Below are positions 35,105-45,144 of a DNA stretch of 64,000 nt, piece by piece. The DNA comes from Streptomyces sp. A0642. Lineage in GTDB: Bacteria > Actinomycetota > Actinomycetes > Streptomycetales > Streptomycetaceae. The position numbers were made by a program, and so were the translations under genes. Location: positions 1 to 64,000 of the forward strand of contig NZ_SSBL01000001.1 in assembly GCF_004795105.1 (NCBI RefSeq), given 5' to 3'. Within the stretch, counting starts at the first letter, position 1, and every line of letters begins with the position of its first letter. The notes beneath the pieces are model-generated. The model saw only the letters and a list, made by a program, of their open reading frames with translations, ran no database searches and had not been told where the DNA came from.

Positions 35105-37033
35105 GTGGCGCTGCTGACCCGCATCACGGGACCGCGCGATCTGGACCGGCTCACCCCGGAGCAGCTGGAGCAGCTGGCCGAAGAGATTCGGACCTTCCTC
35201 GTCGACGCCGTCTCCAAGACCGGCGGCCACCTGGGTCCCAACCTCGGGGTGGTCGAGCTGACCATCGCCCTGCACCGGGTCTTCGACTCGCCGAAGGACA
35301 AGGTCCTCTTCGACACCGGCCACCAGAGCTACGTGCACAAGCTCCTCACCGGCCGCCAGGACTTCTCGAAGCTCAAGAGCAAGGGCGGCCTCTCCGGCTA
35401 CCCCTCGCGCGCCGAGTCCGAGCACGACGTCATCGAGAACTCGCACGCCTCCACCGTGCTCGGCTGGGCCGACGGCCTCGCCAAGGCCAACGAGGTGCTG
35501 GGCAAGGACGACCACGTCGTCGCGGTCATCGGTGACGGAGCCCTCACCGGCGGTATGGCCTGGGAGGCGCTGAACAACATCGCCGCCGCCAAGGACCGCC
35601 CCCTCGTCATCGTCGTCAACGACAACGAGCGCTCCTACGCCCCCACCATCGGCGGCCTCGCCAACCACCTGGCGACCTTGCGGACCACGGACGGATACGA
35701 GCGCTTCCTGGCCCGCGGCAAGGACCTCCTGGAGCGCACCCCCGTCGTCGGGAAGCCGCTGTACGAGACGCTGCACGGCGCCAAGAAGGGCCTCAAGGAC
35801 TTCATCGCCCCGCAGGGCATGTTCGAGGACCTCGGCCTGAAGTACGTCGGCCCGATCGACGGCCACGACCTGGAGGCCCTGGAGTCGGCGCTCCAGCGCG
35901 CCAAGCGCTTCGGCGGACCCGTCATCGTGCACTGCCTCACGGAGAAGGGCCGCGGCTACACCCCGGCCCTGCTGGACGAGGCCGACCGGTTCCACGCCGT
36001 CGGCAAGATCCACCCCGACACCGGCCTGCCCGTCGCCACCTCCGGTCTCGACTGGACCTCCGTGTTCGGTGAGGAGATGGTCGAACTCGGCAAGGAGCGC
36101 GAGGACATCGTCGCGATCACCGCGGCCATGCTCCAGCCGGTCGGCCTGACGAAGTTCGAGAAGGCGTTCCCGGACCGGATCTACGACGTCGGCATCGCCG
36201 AGCAGCACGGCGCGGTCTCCGCGGCGGGCCTCGCCACCGGCGGTCTGCACCCCGTCTTCGCGGTGTACGCCACCTTCCTCAACCGCGCGTTCGACCAGGT
36301 ACTGATGGACGTCGCCCTGCACAAGTGCGGTGTGACGTTCGTCCTGGACCGGGCCGGCGTCACCGGTACGGACGGCGCCTCGCACAACGGCATGTGGGAC
36401 ATGTCGATCCTTCAGTGCGTGCCGTCGCTGCGGATCGCCGCCCCGCGCGACGCCGACCAGGTCCGCGCCCAGCTGCGCGAGGCCGTCGAGGTCGACGACG
36501 CCCCGACGGTCGTCCGCTTCTCCAAGGGCGCGGTCGGCCCGTCGGTCAAGGCCGTCGCCACCGTCGGCGGCATGGACGTGCTCCGCGAGCCGGCCGCCGA
36601 GCGGCCGGACGTCCTGCTCGTCTCCATCGGGGCCCTCGCCCCGATGTGCCTGGAGATCGCTGACCTGCTCGACGCCCAGGGCATCTCGACCACGGTCGTC
36701 GACCCGCGCTGGGTCAAGCCCGTGGACGAGGCCATGGCGCCGCTCGCGGCGAAGCACCGGGTCGTCGTCACCGTCGAGGACAACAGCAGGGCCGGCGGCG
36801 TGGGCTCCGCGGTCGCCCAGGCGCTGCGCGACGCCGACGTGGACGTACCGCTGCGGGACTTCGGCATCCCGCCGGTCTTCCTCGACCACGCCTCCCGCAA
36901 CGAGGTCATGGCCGAGATCGGTCTGACCGCGCCGGACATCGCCCGCCAGGTGACCGGTCTGGTCGCCAGGCTCGACGGCCGGTACGAGACCGAGGCGGAG
37001 AGCCGTCCCGTGGTGGAGCCCGCCCGGGACTGA
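35105..37033 (+). CDS. dxs: 1-deoxy-D-xylulose-5-phosphate synthase
   Basis: This 642-residue thiamine-diphosphate enzyme condenses pyruvate with glyceraldehyde 3-phosphate, the first step of the MEP isoprenoid pathway. Visible features are [16 protein letters not shown] near the N-terminus, the ThDP/Mg motif [16 protein letters not shown] near residue 150, and the catalytic glutamate in [11 protein letters not shown] in the second domain. The GTG at 35105 follows AAGGAGG closely and gives the normal [13 protein letters not shown] start. A possible promoter is TGAACA, 18 bases, TAGACT (ending near 35056). It stands alone, with hairpins on both sides. It is the primary-metabolism copy by position. 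Confidence 0.97.
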   Translation: MALLTRITGPRDLDRLTPEQLEQLAEEIRTFLVDAVSKTGGHLGPNLGVVELTIALHRVFDSPKDKVLFDTGHQSYVHKLLTGRQDFSKLKSKGGLSGYPSRAESEHDVIENSHASTVLGWADGLAKANEVLGKDDHVVAVIGDGALTGGMAWEALNNIAAAKDRPLVIVVNDNERSYAPTIGGLANHLATLRTTDGYERFLARGKDLLERTPVVGKPLYETLHGAKKGLKDFIAPQGMFEDLGLKYVGPIDGHDLEALESALQRAKRFGGPVIVHCLTEKGRGYTPALLDEADRFHAVGKIHPDTGLPVATSGLDWTSVFGEEMVELGKEREDIVAITAAMLQPVGLTKFEKAFPDRIYDVGIAEQHGAVSAAGLATGGLHPVFAVYATFLNRAFDQVLMDVALHKCGVTFVLDRAGVTGTDGASHNGMWDMSILQCVPSLRIAAPRDADQVRAQLREAVEVDDAPTVVRFSKGAVGPSVKAVATVGGMDVLREPAAERPDVLLVSIGALAPMCLEIADLLDAQGISTTVVDPRWVKPVDEAMAPLAAKHRVVVTVEDNSRAGGVGSAVAQALRDADVDVPLRDFGIPPVFLDHASRNEVMAEIGLTAPDIARQVTGLVARLDGRYETEAESRPVVEPARD

Positions 37034-37054
37034 CCCGTACCACCGCACGGCCGA

Positions 37055-37097
37055 TTGGGCCGGTTGCCCACCCCTTCGGGTGGTGCGACCGGCCCAT
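37055..37097 (+). terminator. terminator of dxs
   Basis: A nearly perfect hairpin (TTGGGCCGGTTGCCCACCC, CTTC loop, then its imperfect complement to 37097) follows the dxs stop by 21 bases. Confidence 0.7.
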
Positions 37098-37192
37098 TCG
37101 CGTGAATTCCGGCGGTGGACGGCGTGCTGCGGACGGCAAGGGTGGACGGGTCCCGATCATGGCGTCCACGACGAGTGCGTGGAGGTACGCCG

Positions 37193-38698
37193 GTGAGCAC
37201 ACAGCAGGACCTGCCCCCCAGCGGAGACGGACTGTTCAGGACCAAGACGGTCGAACAGTCGATCCGCGACACCGAGGAGCCGGAGCACGCCCTCAAGAAG
37301 TCCCTCTCCGCCCTGGACCTCACGGTCTTCGGAGTGGGCGTCATCATCGGAACCGGAATCTTCGTGCTCACCGGCAAGGTGGCCAAGGAGACGGCCGGAC
37401 CCGCCACCGCCATCGCCTTCGTGGCCGCGGGTGTCGTCTGCGCGCTGGCCGCGCTCTGCTATGCGGAATTCGCCTCCACCGTCCCGGTGGCCGGTTCGGC
37501 GTACACGTTCTCCTACGCCTCGCTCGGTGAACTGGTGGCCTGGATCATCGGCTGGGACCTGGTCCTGGAATTCGCTCTGGGCACGGCGGTGGTGGCGGTC
37601 GGCTGGTCCGGTTACGTCCGCTCGCTGATCGACAACGCCGGCTGGCACCTGCCGGACGCGCTCTCCGGTCCCGACGTGGCGGACGGATTCGGGTTCGACC
37701 TCCTGGCCTTCGTCCTGGTGCTGGTGCTGACCGTCATCCTGGTGCTCGGCATGAAGCTCTCCGCCCGGGTCACGACGGTGGTGGTCGCCATCAAGGTGGC
37801 CGTGGTCCTGATCGTGATCATCGCGGGGCTCTTCTTCATCGACACCGCGAACTACTCGCCGTTCATCCCCAAGGCCCAGCCGCAGCCCTCCGGATCGGGC
37901 CTGGACGCCCCGCTGATCCAGCTGATCTTCGGATACGCGCCCACGAACTTCGGCGTGATGGGCATCTTCACCGCCGCCTCCGTCGTCTTCTTCGCCTTCA
38001 TCGGCTTCGACGTCGTGGCCACGGCCGCCGAGGAGACCAAGCTCCCGCAGCGCGACGTGCCCCGCGGCATCATGGCGTCCCTGTTCATCTGCACCGCGCT
38101 CTACGTCGCCGTGTCGATCGTCGTCACCGGGATGCAGCACTACACCAAACTGTCGGTCAGCGCCCCGCTCGCCGACGCCTTCAAGGCCGTCGGGCACCCC
38201 TTCTACGCCGGGGTCATCAGCTTCGGCGCCGCCGTCGGCCTCACCACGGTCTGCATGATCCTGCTCCTGGGGCAGACCCGGGTCTTCTTCGCGATGAGCC
38301 GCGACGGCCTGCTCCCGCGGTTCTTCTCGAAGACGCACCCGCGGTTCCGCACCCCGTACCGCCCGACCATCCTGCTCGGCGTGATCATCGCGATCATCGC
38401 CGGCTTCACCAGCATCAACGAGCTCGCGACGCTGGTGAACATCGGCACCCTCTTCGCGTTCGTGGTCGTCGCCCTGGGCGTCATCGTCCTGCGCCGCACC
38501 CGTCCCGACCTGCACCGCGCCTTCCGCACGCCGTGGGTCCCGCTGATCCCGGTCCTCTCGGTCGCGGCGTCGGTCTGGCTGATGCTCAACCTGCCGGCGG
38601 AGACGTGGCTGCGGTTCGGCATCTGGATGGTCATCGGCGTGATCATCTACTTCGCGTACGGACGCAGCCACAGCCGGGTGAACCGCACCCGGGTGTGA
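37193..38698 (+). CDS. APC-family amino acid permease (cationic amino acid transporter-like)
   Basis: A 501-residue membrane protein with 12-14 segments of the APC superfamily. The first helix carries the substrate-binding GVGVIIGTGIFVLTG sequence, and FFAFIGFDVVATAAEE is characteristic of the CAT/YfnA branch that imports basic or broad-range amino acids. The N-terminal soluble part includes RTKTVEQSIRDTEEPEHALKKSLSALDLTVFG, also typical. The GTG at 37193 has GGAGG seven bases upstream. It is a single-gene unit closed by a very strong hairpin. The substrate cannot be read from the sequence. Confidence 0.9.
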   Translation: MSTQQDLPPSGDGLFRTKTVEQSIRDTEEPEHALKKSLSALDLTVFGVGVIIGTGIFVLTGKVAKETAGPATAIAFVAAGVVCALAALCYAEFASTVPVAGSAYTFSYASLGELVAWIIGWDLVLEFALGTAVVAVGWSGYVRSLIDNAGWHLPDALSGPDVADGFGFDLLAFVLVLVLTVILVLGMKLSARVTTVVVAIKVAVVLIVIIAGLFFIDTANYSPFIPKAQPQPSGSGLDAPLIQLIFGYAPTNFGVMGIFTAASVVFFAFIGFDVVATAAEETKLPQRDVPRGIMASLFICTALYVAVSIVVTGMQHYTKLSVSAPLADAFKAVGHPFYAGVISFGAAVGLTTVCMILLLGQTRVFFAMSRDGLLPRFFSKTHPRFRTPYRPTILLGVIIAIIAGFTSINELATLVNIGTLFAFVVVALGVIVLRRTRPDLHRAFRTPWVPLIPVLSVAASVWLMLNLPAETWLRFGIWMVIGVIIYFAYGRSHSRVNRTRV

Positions 38699-38705
38699 AC
38701 GACGC

Positions 38706-38747
38706 CGAAGGCCCCGCCCGCCCGGGACCGGGCGGGCGGGGCCTTCG
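38706..38747. terminator. bidirectional terminator between permease and LCP gene
   Basis: Perfect 19-bp arms (38706-38724 and 38729-38747) with a GGAC loop lie between two convergent genes. Confidence 0.92.
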
Positions 38748-38764
38748 TGTGATCCGCCGCTGGG

Positions 38765-39871
38765 TCAGCCGCCGGTGGCGGGGGACTTCTTGGCGGACTC
38801 GGGGATGGCGGAGTCCGTGCGGATCGCCTTCCAGAGGGTGTCGGCCTGCGGCTGCGCGGCCACCACGCGGTTCCGGTCGATCTTGTCGTAGTTCACGGGG
38901 AGCATGATGGTCTCCATCGTGGACGGGTCGACGCCGTTCATGGAACGCGCGAAGTCGGTCAGCGACGTGAGCGAGGCCAGGCCCTCGTCCGTGGTCAGCG
39001 ACTTGGTCGCGGAGTTGGCGATCTTGTAGGCGCTGGTCGGACTGCCCAGCAGGTCCTGCTTCTTGACCTCGCTGAGGAGGGCGAACATGAACTGCTGCTG
39101 GAGCCCGATGCGTCCGAGGTCGCTGCCGTCACCGATGCCGTGCCGGGTGCGGACGTAGGCGAGGGACTGGGTGCCGTCGAGCTTCTGGGGCCCGGCCTTG
39201 ACGTCGAGACCGGTGGCCGTGTCGTGGATGTCCTGGGGGACGTCCACGGTGACGCCGCCGATGGCGTCGACGAGACCCTTGAACCCGGCGAAGTTGATCT
39301 CCAGGTAGTGGTCGATGCGCACGCCGGACATCTTCTCGACGGTCTTGACCACACAGGCGGGACCGACCTGCGAGTAGACGGAGTTGAACATCTTCCGCTC
39401 CGCGGAGGGCACCTTGGTCCCGTCGGCCTTGGTGCACTCGGGCCGGGTCACCAGGGTGTCGCGCGGGATGGATATGGCGACGGCCCTGCTGCGGCCCTCG
39501 GGGATGTGCACGACCATCGCCGTGTCGGACCGGGCCCCGCTGATGCTGCCGCCGCCGCCCAGTTCCTTGTTCTCGGCTCCGGCGCGCGAGTCCGAACCGA
39601 GGACGAGCAGGTTCTGCCCGCTGGTCGGGAGCTTCTCGGGACGGTCCTCGCCCAGCGCCTTGTTGATGTCGACGCCCTTGATGTTGCCGTCGAGCCGGCT
39701 GTAGAGCCAGTAGGCCGTGCCGCCGGCGGCGATGAGCAGGACGAGCAGCACAGCGAGGGTGATCTTGAGTCCGCGGCGCCGCTTACGAGGTCCCCCTCTT
39801 CGCTTCCGTCCGCCGCCATGAGATGCCGTACGGCCTTCGTGCGCGTCGTGGGACGTGGCGTCGTGGCTCAT
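38765..39871 (-). CDS. LytR-CpsA-Psr (LCP) family glycopolymer ligase
   Basis: The 368-residue product has a short basic cytoplasmic N-terminus (about 35 residues), one membrane segment (ITLAVLLVLLIAAGGTAYWLY) and an extracellular LCP domain. Conserved LCP stretches are LVLGSDSRAG, SDTAMVVHIP, ISIPRDTLV and RTRHGIGDGSDLGRIGLQQQF, with the arginines and aspartates that hold the polyprenyl-pyrophosphate substrate. LCP enzymes transfer lipid-linked glycopolymers such as teichoic acids to peptidoglycan. The ATG at 39871 has GAGGAC upstream; a possible -10 TATAGT lies at 39972-39977. It borders the Stealth/glycosyltransferase cluster, so it may attach that polymer; this link is inferred from position. 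Confidence 0.92.
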   Translation of the reverse strand: MSHDATSHDAHEGRTASHGGGRKRRGGPRKRRRGLKITLAVLLVLLIAAGGTAYWLYSRLDGNIKGVDINKALGEDRPEKLPTSGQNLLVLGSDSRAGAENKELGGGGSISGARSDTAMVVHIPEGRSRAVAISIPRDTLVTRPECTKADGTKVPSAERKMFNSVYSQVGPACVVKTVEKMSGVRIDHYLEINFAGFKGLVDAIGGVTVDVPQDIHDTATGLDVKAGPQKLDGTQSLAYVRTRHGIGDGSDLGRIGLQQQFMFALLSEVKKQDLLGSPTSAYKIANSATKSLTTDEGLASLTSLTDFARSMNGVDPSTMETIMLPVNYDKIDRNRVVAAQPQADTLWKAIRTDSAIPESAKKSPATGG

Positions 39872-40124
39872 CGTGGTCGAGTCCTCAATTCTCGTGGCCC
39901 GGGCAGGCTGTGGAGTGCGTGGGACTCGGGTGGGGGGTGTGGCCGGTCCGTGTGTGCATGACTGAGCGTGCACTATAGAACAGACGATCGCCCGAATGGG
40001 TGCTTTGGCCGTCGGAGGGCGGCTCCGTCCCGGGGCCGGGACGCGGGCCACCCGCCGCGGGGCACGTCCCTGCTGAGCATATGATGTGGTCGGCCCCGTG
40101 CGGGCAGGATGAAGAACTGGTGCA

Positions 40125-41270
40125 GTGGAGAGGGTGTCACGGGTCATGCGGAGAAGAGGAGCGGACTCCGCGAGCAGTGCCTCACCTCTCGCCCAGCCGT
40201 CCGGGCGCCATCGGGTCAGCGGAACGCCGCGCGGCCGCTGGATGCCGCTCGGCAAGGACGGCAGGCTCACGCTCTACGCCCGCACCGACGGCGGCCTGTT
40301 GCGCTGGACGCAGCAGAGCCCGGGCGGGGACCGGTGGGACGGTCCGGACTTCGTGGCGGTCGCGGACCTCACCGACGTCACGGTCGTTCAGGGCGCGAAC
40401 GCCTACGTGCATTTCCTGGGACGGCGCGAGCGTGCCGGTGCCGACGGGCCGAGCGTGGACTTCGTGCACGCCGTCCAGTACCAGACCGGCCGCCCGGTCA
40501 CCGAATGGCGCTCCCTCGGCAACTTCTACCGTGACGCGGAGACGGGCCGGAAGGTCGGTCCCCCGGCCGGAGTCGTGGACGCACAGGGGACGGTCTTCGT
40601 CTTCGTGCGCAACGCGGGCCGTGGTCTGCAGATGCGCCGTGAGGGCAAGGGCGGCAAATGGGGAGCCTGGGAGGACCTCAAGGGGGCCGGGCTCGCCGCC
40701 GACCTCGTGCCTTCGGTGACCTCGAGCGGGCTGGTGGAGGTCTTCGCGTCCGGCGAGCGCGGGGTGCAGCAGTGGCGTCAGGGTGAACCGGACGGCAGCC
40801 TGGTGATCGGTCCGCCGTCGGCGTTCCACGCCCTGGACGGATCCGTGACGGCTCTGGAGACGGCGCCCGACCGCCTCACCTACTACTGGACCGATCCGAA
40901 CAGGTCCGGGGTCGTCTCCTACCGCGCCGGCGCCTGGCCCGTGCCCGTGGGCGGACAGCCCGGGGACGGTGCGGTCGTGGCACTGCGCACCCCGCTCGAC
41001 GGCTATGACTGCACGGTCCTCGCACAGCGCGGGTCGGGCGGCACCCTGCTGATCGGGGTCTGCGGCACCGAGCAGGAGCAGGGCGGCGTCTGGTGGTCGG
41101 ACACCGCTCAGGAATGCGTCGGTGATCCGGCGCTCGCCCTCGACGGACACGGCCGCGTCGTGGTGGCCCTGCGCGGGCGGGACGGGGCGGTGTCCATCGC
41201 CCGCCAGGAGGACGGACCCGGGCTCACCCTCTCGCCCCAATGGCACCGTCTGGCCCCGGATCTGACCTGA
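40125..41270 (+). CDS. beta-propeller-like (PLL/sialidase-type repeat) hypothetical protein
   Basis: The 381-residue product shows repeated modules of about 50 residues with aromatic-glycine patterns: GRLTLYARTDGGLLRWTQQSPGG, GTVFVFVRNAGRGLQMRREG, GLVEVFASGERGVQQWRQGEP and GRVVVALRGRDGAVSIARQE. They resemble tectonin/PLL-type propeller blades often used to bind sugars. I see no catalytic motif and no clear signal peptide. The start is uncertain: GTG 40125 or ATG 40146, neither with a strong ribosome site. It sits between the LCP gene and the Stealth genes, so a glycan-binding role in the same pathway is possible. I do not recognise a named family. Confidence 0.6.
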   Translation: MERVSRVMRRRGADSASSASPLAQPSGRHRVSGTPRGRWMPLGKDGRLTLYARTDGGLLRWTQQSPGGDRWDGPDFVAVADLTDVTVVQGANAYVHFLGRRERAGADGPSVDFVHAVQYQTGRPVTEWRSLGNFYRDAETGRKVGPPAGVVDAQGTVFVFVRNAGRGLQMRREGKGGKWGAWEDLKGAGLAADLVPSVTSSGLVEVFASGERGVQQWRQGEPDGSLVIGPPSAFHALDGSVTALETAPDRLTYYWTDPNRSGVVSYRAGAWPVPVGGQPGDGAVVALRTPLDGYDCTVLAQRGSGGTLLIGVCGTEQEQGGVWWSDTAQECVGDPALALDGHGRVVVALRGRDGAVSIARQEDGPGLTLSPQWHRLAPDLT

Positions 41271-41463
41271 CGGCACCTCCCGGCCCCCCGGGCGACACCT
41301 GCATGTCGCCTCGACTTCCTGTGGCGTTTCCGTGAAGCGGTAAAAGGTTGTACAAACACAGGGTGGGATTCATCACGGATCCGCGCCCTCTATGTCCGCT
41401 TTTCTGGCTGGACGCTGATCGGTTCTTTATGTGAAGGTTCTGTGACTGCTCACGAGTGAGCAG

Positions 41464-43413
41464 ATGCGGCCGTCCCATGGGGCGGTCTTAACGGGGATGA
41501 CAAGTTTCGGTCTCTTACCGTCCGCAGTCCGGGCACGAAGTGGTGCCTGGGCTCGGCAGGCGCTGGGCCGCAGTGGCGTGGGTGGTGGATGCCTCGTGGG
41601 CGGTTCCGGCAATCCGGAGGCAGGATCGCTCGTTTCGGCGTACCGGTCGGTGGTGCCCGCGGTCGCGCGAAGGGGCATCGTCCGCAAGGTGCCGGCCCCG
41701 CTCCGCTCCGCCGTGAAGTCCTCGTTCACCTCCGTCGACGCCATCCGGTCGGCCACGGTCGTCTGGGCGATGGGCGGCCGCCGCAACGCGCCCCGGCACA
41801 GCGCCGCCGCCACGCGCCGGGTGGTGCGCCTCAAGGGCCGGCACGTGCACGCCCTGCTCGTGGAAGGTGCCACGGCGTGGGCCGCCCGGGCGCGCAATCT
41901 CCACATCCTCCTCGCCACGCTGGAAGCCGGTGGCATCGAGTACTTCTGCGTCCGTGGGGCCACGAAGGACCTTCCGACGGTGGCGGTGCCCGCCGGGCTG
42001 CGCGCGTCCGCGGAGGAGATGCTCCAGATCGCCTTCGAGCAGACTCCGGGCTACGTCGGCGCGGCCAACGCGACGGAGTCCGGCATGCGCGCCGGCGACG
42101 AGGAAAGGTCCTGGCGCCAGGTGCGCCGGCACGGAGCCCTCCGGGTCGCCTGGTACGTCACCGACCCCACCCAGCAACTCGTCTTCGGCTCCGATCAGGG
42201 CTGTGACCTGGAGTTCTGGCCGGAACGCAACGGCCGGTTGCAGGCGCCGCGCCCCAATCGCGTGGTGGAGGAGGTGCCGGTCGGCGCACCCCGCCACACC
42301 GTCCCGCAGGCCCTGTTCGCCCTGGTGCCCGGCGCCTACACCACGGGCAGCGCGCACACCGTGGCCGAATTCACCCAGCCCCTGGCGGAGGACCACCTCT
42401 TCCCCATCGACGTCGTCTACACCTGGGTCGACGACTCCGACCCCAAGTGGAGCGCCCAGCGCGACGCCGTCCGCGAGGGACGGATGGGAGCCGCGCCGCA
42501 GACCCTGCACGCCCAGGCAGCCAACGACGCGCGCTTCACCAGCCGGGACGAACTGCGCTACTCCCTGCGCTCCCTGCACCAGTACGCGCCCTGGGTCCGC
42601 ACCGTCTACCTGGTCACCGCCGGACAGGTGCCCAGCTGGCTCGACACCGAGGCCCCCGGCATCAAGGTCGTCGACCACCGGGACATCTTCTCGGACCCCG
42701 ACGCGCTGCCCACGTTCAACTCGCACGCCATCGAGAGCCAGCTGCACCACATCGACGGCCTGTCCGAGCACTTCCTCTACCTCAACGACGATGTGTTCTT
42801 CGGCCGCCCGCTCAGCCCCGGACTCTTCTTCCACACCAATGGCCTGACCAAGTTCTTCCAGTCCAAGGCCCTCATACCGAGCGGCCCCGCGGACACGGAC
42901 GACCTGCCGGTGAACGCGGCCGGCAAGAACAGCCGGGCACTGATCGAGCGCTCCTTCGGCACCCGTATCGCGCAGAAGATGAAGCACACCCCGCACCCCC
43001 TGCGCCGCAGCATCCTCGCCGACATCGAGCTGGTCTACGGCGAGGAGCACCGCCGCACCCAGCACTCCCGCTTCCGGTCTCCCGAGGACGTCCCGATCGC
43101 CTCGTCCCTGCACCACTACTACGGCTTCCACACCGGCCGTACGACCGCCGGGAACCTGCGCTACCAGTACATCGACCTCGCCGCCGAGCAGGCCCGGCGG
43201 CGTCTGGACAACCTCCTGGCCCACCGGAACTTCGACACGTTCTGCCTGAACGACACCGTCGAGCATCCCGACCCGGAGGCCCAGGAACGCATGGTCAGGC
43301 AGTTTCTCGACGCCTACTTCCCCGTGCCCAGCCGCTTCGAGCGCGCGGACTCGGACGAGTACCGCAACGCGACCCGGCCGATCCCGTCGCAGAAGGCCGA
43401 AATCCGGCGGTGA
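41464..43413 (+). CDS. Stealth-family sugar-phosphate transferase (first copy)
   Basis: The Stealth regions are all present in the C-terminal half: CR1 as IDVVYTWVDDSDPKW near residue 316, CR2 around DELRYSLRSLHQYAPW, then FNSHAIESQLHHI and YLNDDVFFG, CR3 SSLHHYYGFHTG and CR4 FCLND. Stealth enzymes transfer hexose-1-phosphate from a nucleotide sugar, building phosphodiester-linked capsule or wall polymers, and include GlcNAc-1-phosphotransferase. The preceding 310 residues include a domain shared with the next gene (ATLEAGGIEYFCVRG ... FGSDQGCDLEFW). Length is 649 residues from ATG 41464; ATG 41497 is an alternative, and the first 100 residues look unconserved, so the true start may be later. 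It opens a co-directional run of five genes ending with galU. Confidence 0.88.
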   Translation: MRPSHGAVLTGMTSFGLLPSAVRARSGAWARQALGRSGVGGGCLVGGSGNPEAGSLVSAYRSVVPAVARRGIVRKVPAPLRSAVKSSFTSVDAIRSATVVWAMGGRRNAPRHSAAATRRVVRLKGRHVHALLVEGATAWAARARNLHILLATLEAGGIEYFCVRGATKDLPTVAVPAGLRASAEEMLQIAFEQTPGYVGAANATESGMRAGDEERSWRQVRRHGALRVAWYVTDPTQQLVFGSDQGCDLEFWPERNGRLQAPRPNRVVEEVPVGAPRHTVPQALFALVPGAYTTGSAHTVAEFTQPLAEDHLFPIDVVYTWVDDSDPKWSAQRDAVREGRMGAAPQTLHAQAANDARFTSRDELRYSLRSLHQYAPWVRTVYLVTAGQVPSWLDTEAPGIKVVDHRDIFSDPDALPTFNSHAIESQLHHIDGLSEHFLYLNDDVFFGRPLSPGLFFHTNGLTKFFQSKALIPSGPADTDDLPVNAAGKNSRALIERSFGTRIAQKMKHTPHPLRRSILADIELVYGEEHRRTQHSRFRSPEDVPIASSLHHYYGFHTGRTTAGNLRYQYIDLAAEQARRRLDNLLAHRNFDTFCLNDTVEHPDPEAQERMVRQFLDAYFPVPSRFERADSDEYRNATRPIPSQKAEIRR

Positions 43414-43461
43414 GCCAACCGCTCCTCCCGCCCCGCACCCGCACCCGTCCCCGGAACGAAA

Positions 43462-45141
43462 GTGAACCGAGTGTTTGACACCTCCAGCCGAGAACCGGCT
43501 GGCGAGACCTCGATGGGCACCGGCCGCCGCCCGGCGCCGGCACCGGCGCAGCTGCGCAGGGGCCGTACGGAGCGGCGGGTCATCGTGGACATGCACAAGC
43601 GTGTCGCGCTGGTACACGACCGTCTCACCCCGCTCGCCGCGCGTGAGCTGAACAACCTGGAAGTCCGTCGCGCCCTGGAAGCCGGGGGGATCGACTGGTT
43701 CGCGGTACCGGGCCTCGACGACACCGCCTCCGCCGTCGGCGTCGACGCCCGCCACCGCGCCCAGGCCCTGGCGGCGCTCCGCGCCCGCCTGTCCGCGAGC
43801 AGGGGCTACATCGCCCGCCCCAAGGCCGGAATGGCCCCCGGCGACGGTGCGTGGGAAGGCTCCTCGGACAAGACCTGGGAGCGGGCGAGCGGCCTGTCCG
43901 TCGTACGCGCCTTCTGGTTCCGCACCACGCAGGAGGGGCACCTGACGCACGGTGCCGACACGGGCTGCGACATCGAGTTCTGGGAGCCCGAGGAGAGCGT
44001 GCCCGGCCAGGGATTCGACCGCCTCGCCGCGCCCCGCCGCAACCGCGCCAGCGAACACGTCTCCCTCGGCCACCAGCAACTCGTCGTCCCCGGGGAACAG
44101 ATGACCCGGCTCGTCGGCCGGGCCCACGGGTCCGAGGTGCCGCAGCTTCGCCCGACCCGCACCCGTCCCGAGCTGGACATCGCCTTCCCCGACGAGCACC
44201 CCTTCCCCATCGACGTCGTGTACACCTGGGTGGACGGCGACGACCCGGCCTGGCAGAAGCGCCGCGCCGAGAGCCGCGGTGAGGTCTTCCACGCGGAAGC
44301 GGCGAGCCTGGCCCGCTACGTCTCCCGTGACGAGCTGAAGTACAGCCTGCGCTCGGTGCGGATGTTCATGCCGTGGGTGCGGAACATCTACATCGTCACC
44401 GACCAGCAGACACCGCACTGGTGGGCCGCCGGCGACGGCAGAGCCCGCGTGGTCGACCACCGGGAGATCTTCGACGACCCCTCCCACCTGCCCACCTTCA
44501 ACAGCCACGCGATCGAGTCCCGGCTGCACCACATACCCGGACTCTCGCGTCACTTCGTCTACTTCAACGACGACATGTTCATCGGGCGGACCCTCACGCC
44601 CTCGGCGTTCTTCCACCCGAACGGCATCGCCAAGTTCTTCCCCTCCCCGGCCCAGGTCCCCTACGGACCCCCGGAGCCCGACGAGGTGCCCACCTCGGTC
44701 GCCGCGAAGAACAACCGCCGCCTCATCCAGGAGCGGTTCGGACGCACGCTCGTACAGAAGATGAAGCACGTGCCGTACGCGCTCAACCGGGACATCCTCG
44801 CCGCCATCGAACGCGACTTCCCCGAAGAGCACCGGCGCACCTCCGCCAGCGCCGTGCGGAGCGCCTCCGACCTGTCCATAGCCTCCTCGCTGCACCACTA
44901 CTACAGCTACTACTCCGGGTGCAGCCTGCCCGGCGACCTCCGGTACGGCTACTTCGCGCTGGACGATCCCGAGCTGGAGCACAAGCTGGAACTGCTGCTG
45001 CTGCGCCGGGACCGCGACACCTTCTGCCTCAACGACTCGGCGAGCGACCCCGCCGAGATCGAGCACCAGAGCGTGCTGCTGCACCGCTTCCTCGAGGCGT
45101 TCTACCCGGTGGCGAGCCCGTACGAGAAGACGGCGGCCTGA
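43462..45141 (+). CDS. Stealth-family sugar-phosphate transferase (second copy)
   Basis: A 559-residue paralogue of the preceding protein with the same order: an N-terminal domain (RRALEAGGIDWFAVPG ... HGADTGCDIEFW), then CR1 IDVVYTWVDGDDPAW near residue 252, CR2 DELKYSLRSVRMFMPW, FNSHAIESRLHHI, YFNDDMFIG, CR3 SSLHHYYSYYSG and CR4 FCLND. The copies are clearly diverged, suggesting different sugars or linkages and not a fresh duplication. The GTG at 43462 has GGAAC upstream; a GTG three codons later is possible. Only 48 bases separate it from the first copy, and the next gene starts three bases after its stop, so they are co-transcribed. The predicted reaction is sugar-1-phosphate transfer at the cytoplasmic membrane face. 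Confidence 0.9.
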   Translation: MNRVFDTSSREPAGETSMGTGRRPAPAPAQLRRGRTERRVIVDMHKRVALVHDRLTPLAARELNNLEVRRALEAGGIDWFAVPGLDDTASAVGVDARHRAQALAALRARLSASRGYIARPKAGMAPGDGAWEGSSDKTWERASGLSVVRAFWFRTTQEGHLTHGADTGCDIEFWEPEESVPGQGFDRLAAPRRNRASEHVSLGHQQLVVPGEQMTRLVGRAHGSEVPQLRPTRTRPELDIAFPDEHPFPIDVVYTWVDGDDPAWQKRRAESRGEVFHAEAASLARYVSRDELKYSLRSVRMFMPWVRNIYIVTDQQTPHWWAAGDGRARVVDHREIFDDPSHLPTFNSHAIESRLHHIPGLSRHFVYFNDDMFIGRTLTPSAFFHPNGIAKFFPSPAQVPYGPPEPDEVPTSVAAKNNRRLIQERFGRTLVQKMKHVPYALNRDILAAIERDFPEEHRRTSASAVRSASDLSIASSLHHYYSYYSGCSLPGDLRYGYFALDDPELEHKLELLLLRRDRDTFCLNDSASDPAEIEHQSVLLHRFLEAFYPVASPYEKTAA

Positions 45142-45144
45142 GCC

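Noticed and set aside
35105..37033. Link between dxs and a secondary-metabolite terpene cluster
   Set aside because: No other MEP or terpene genes are adjacent, and hairpins isolate the gene. It looks like the housekeeping copy.
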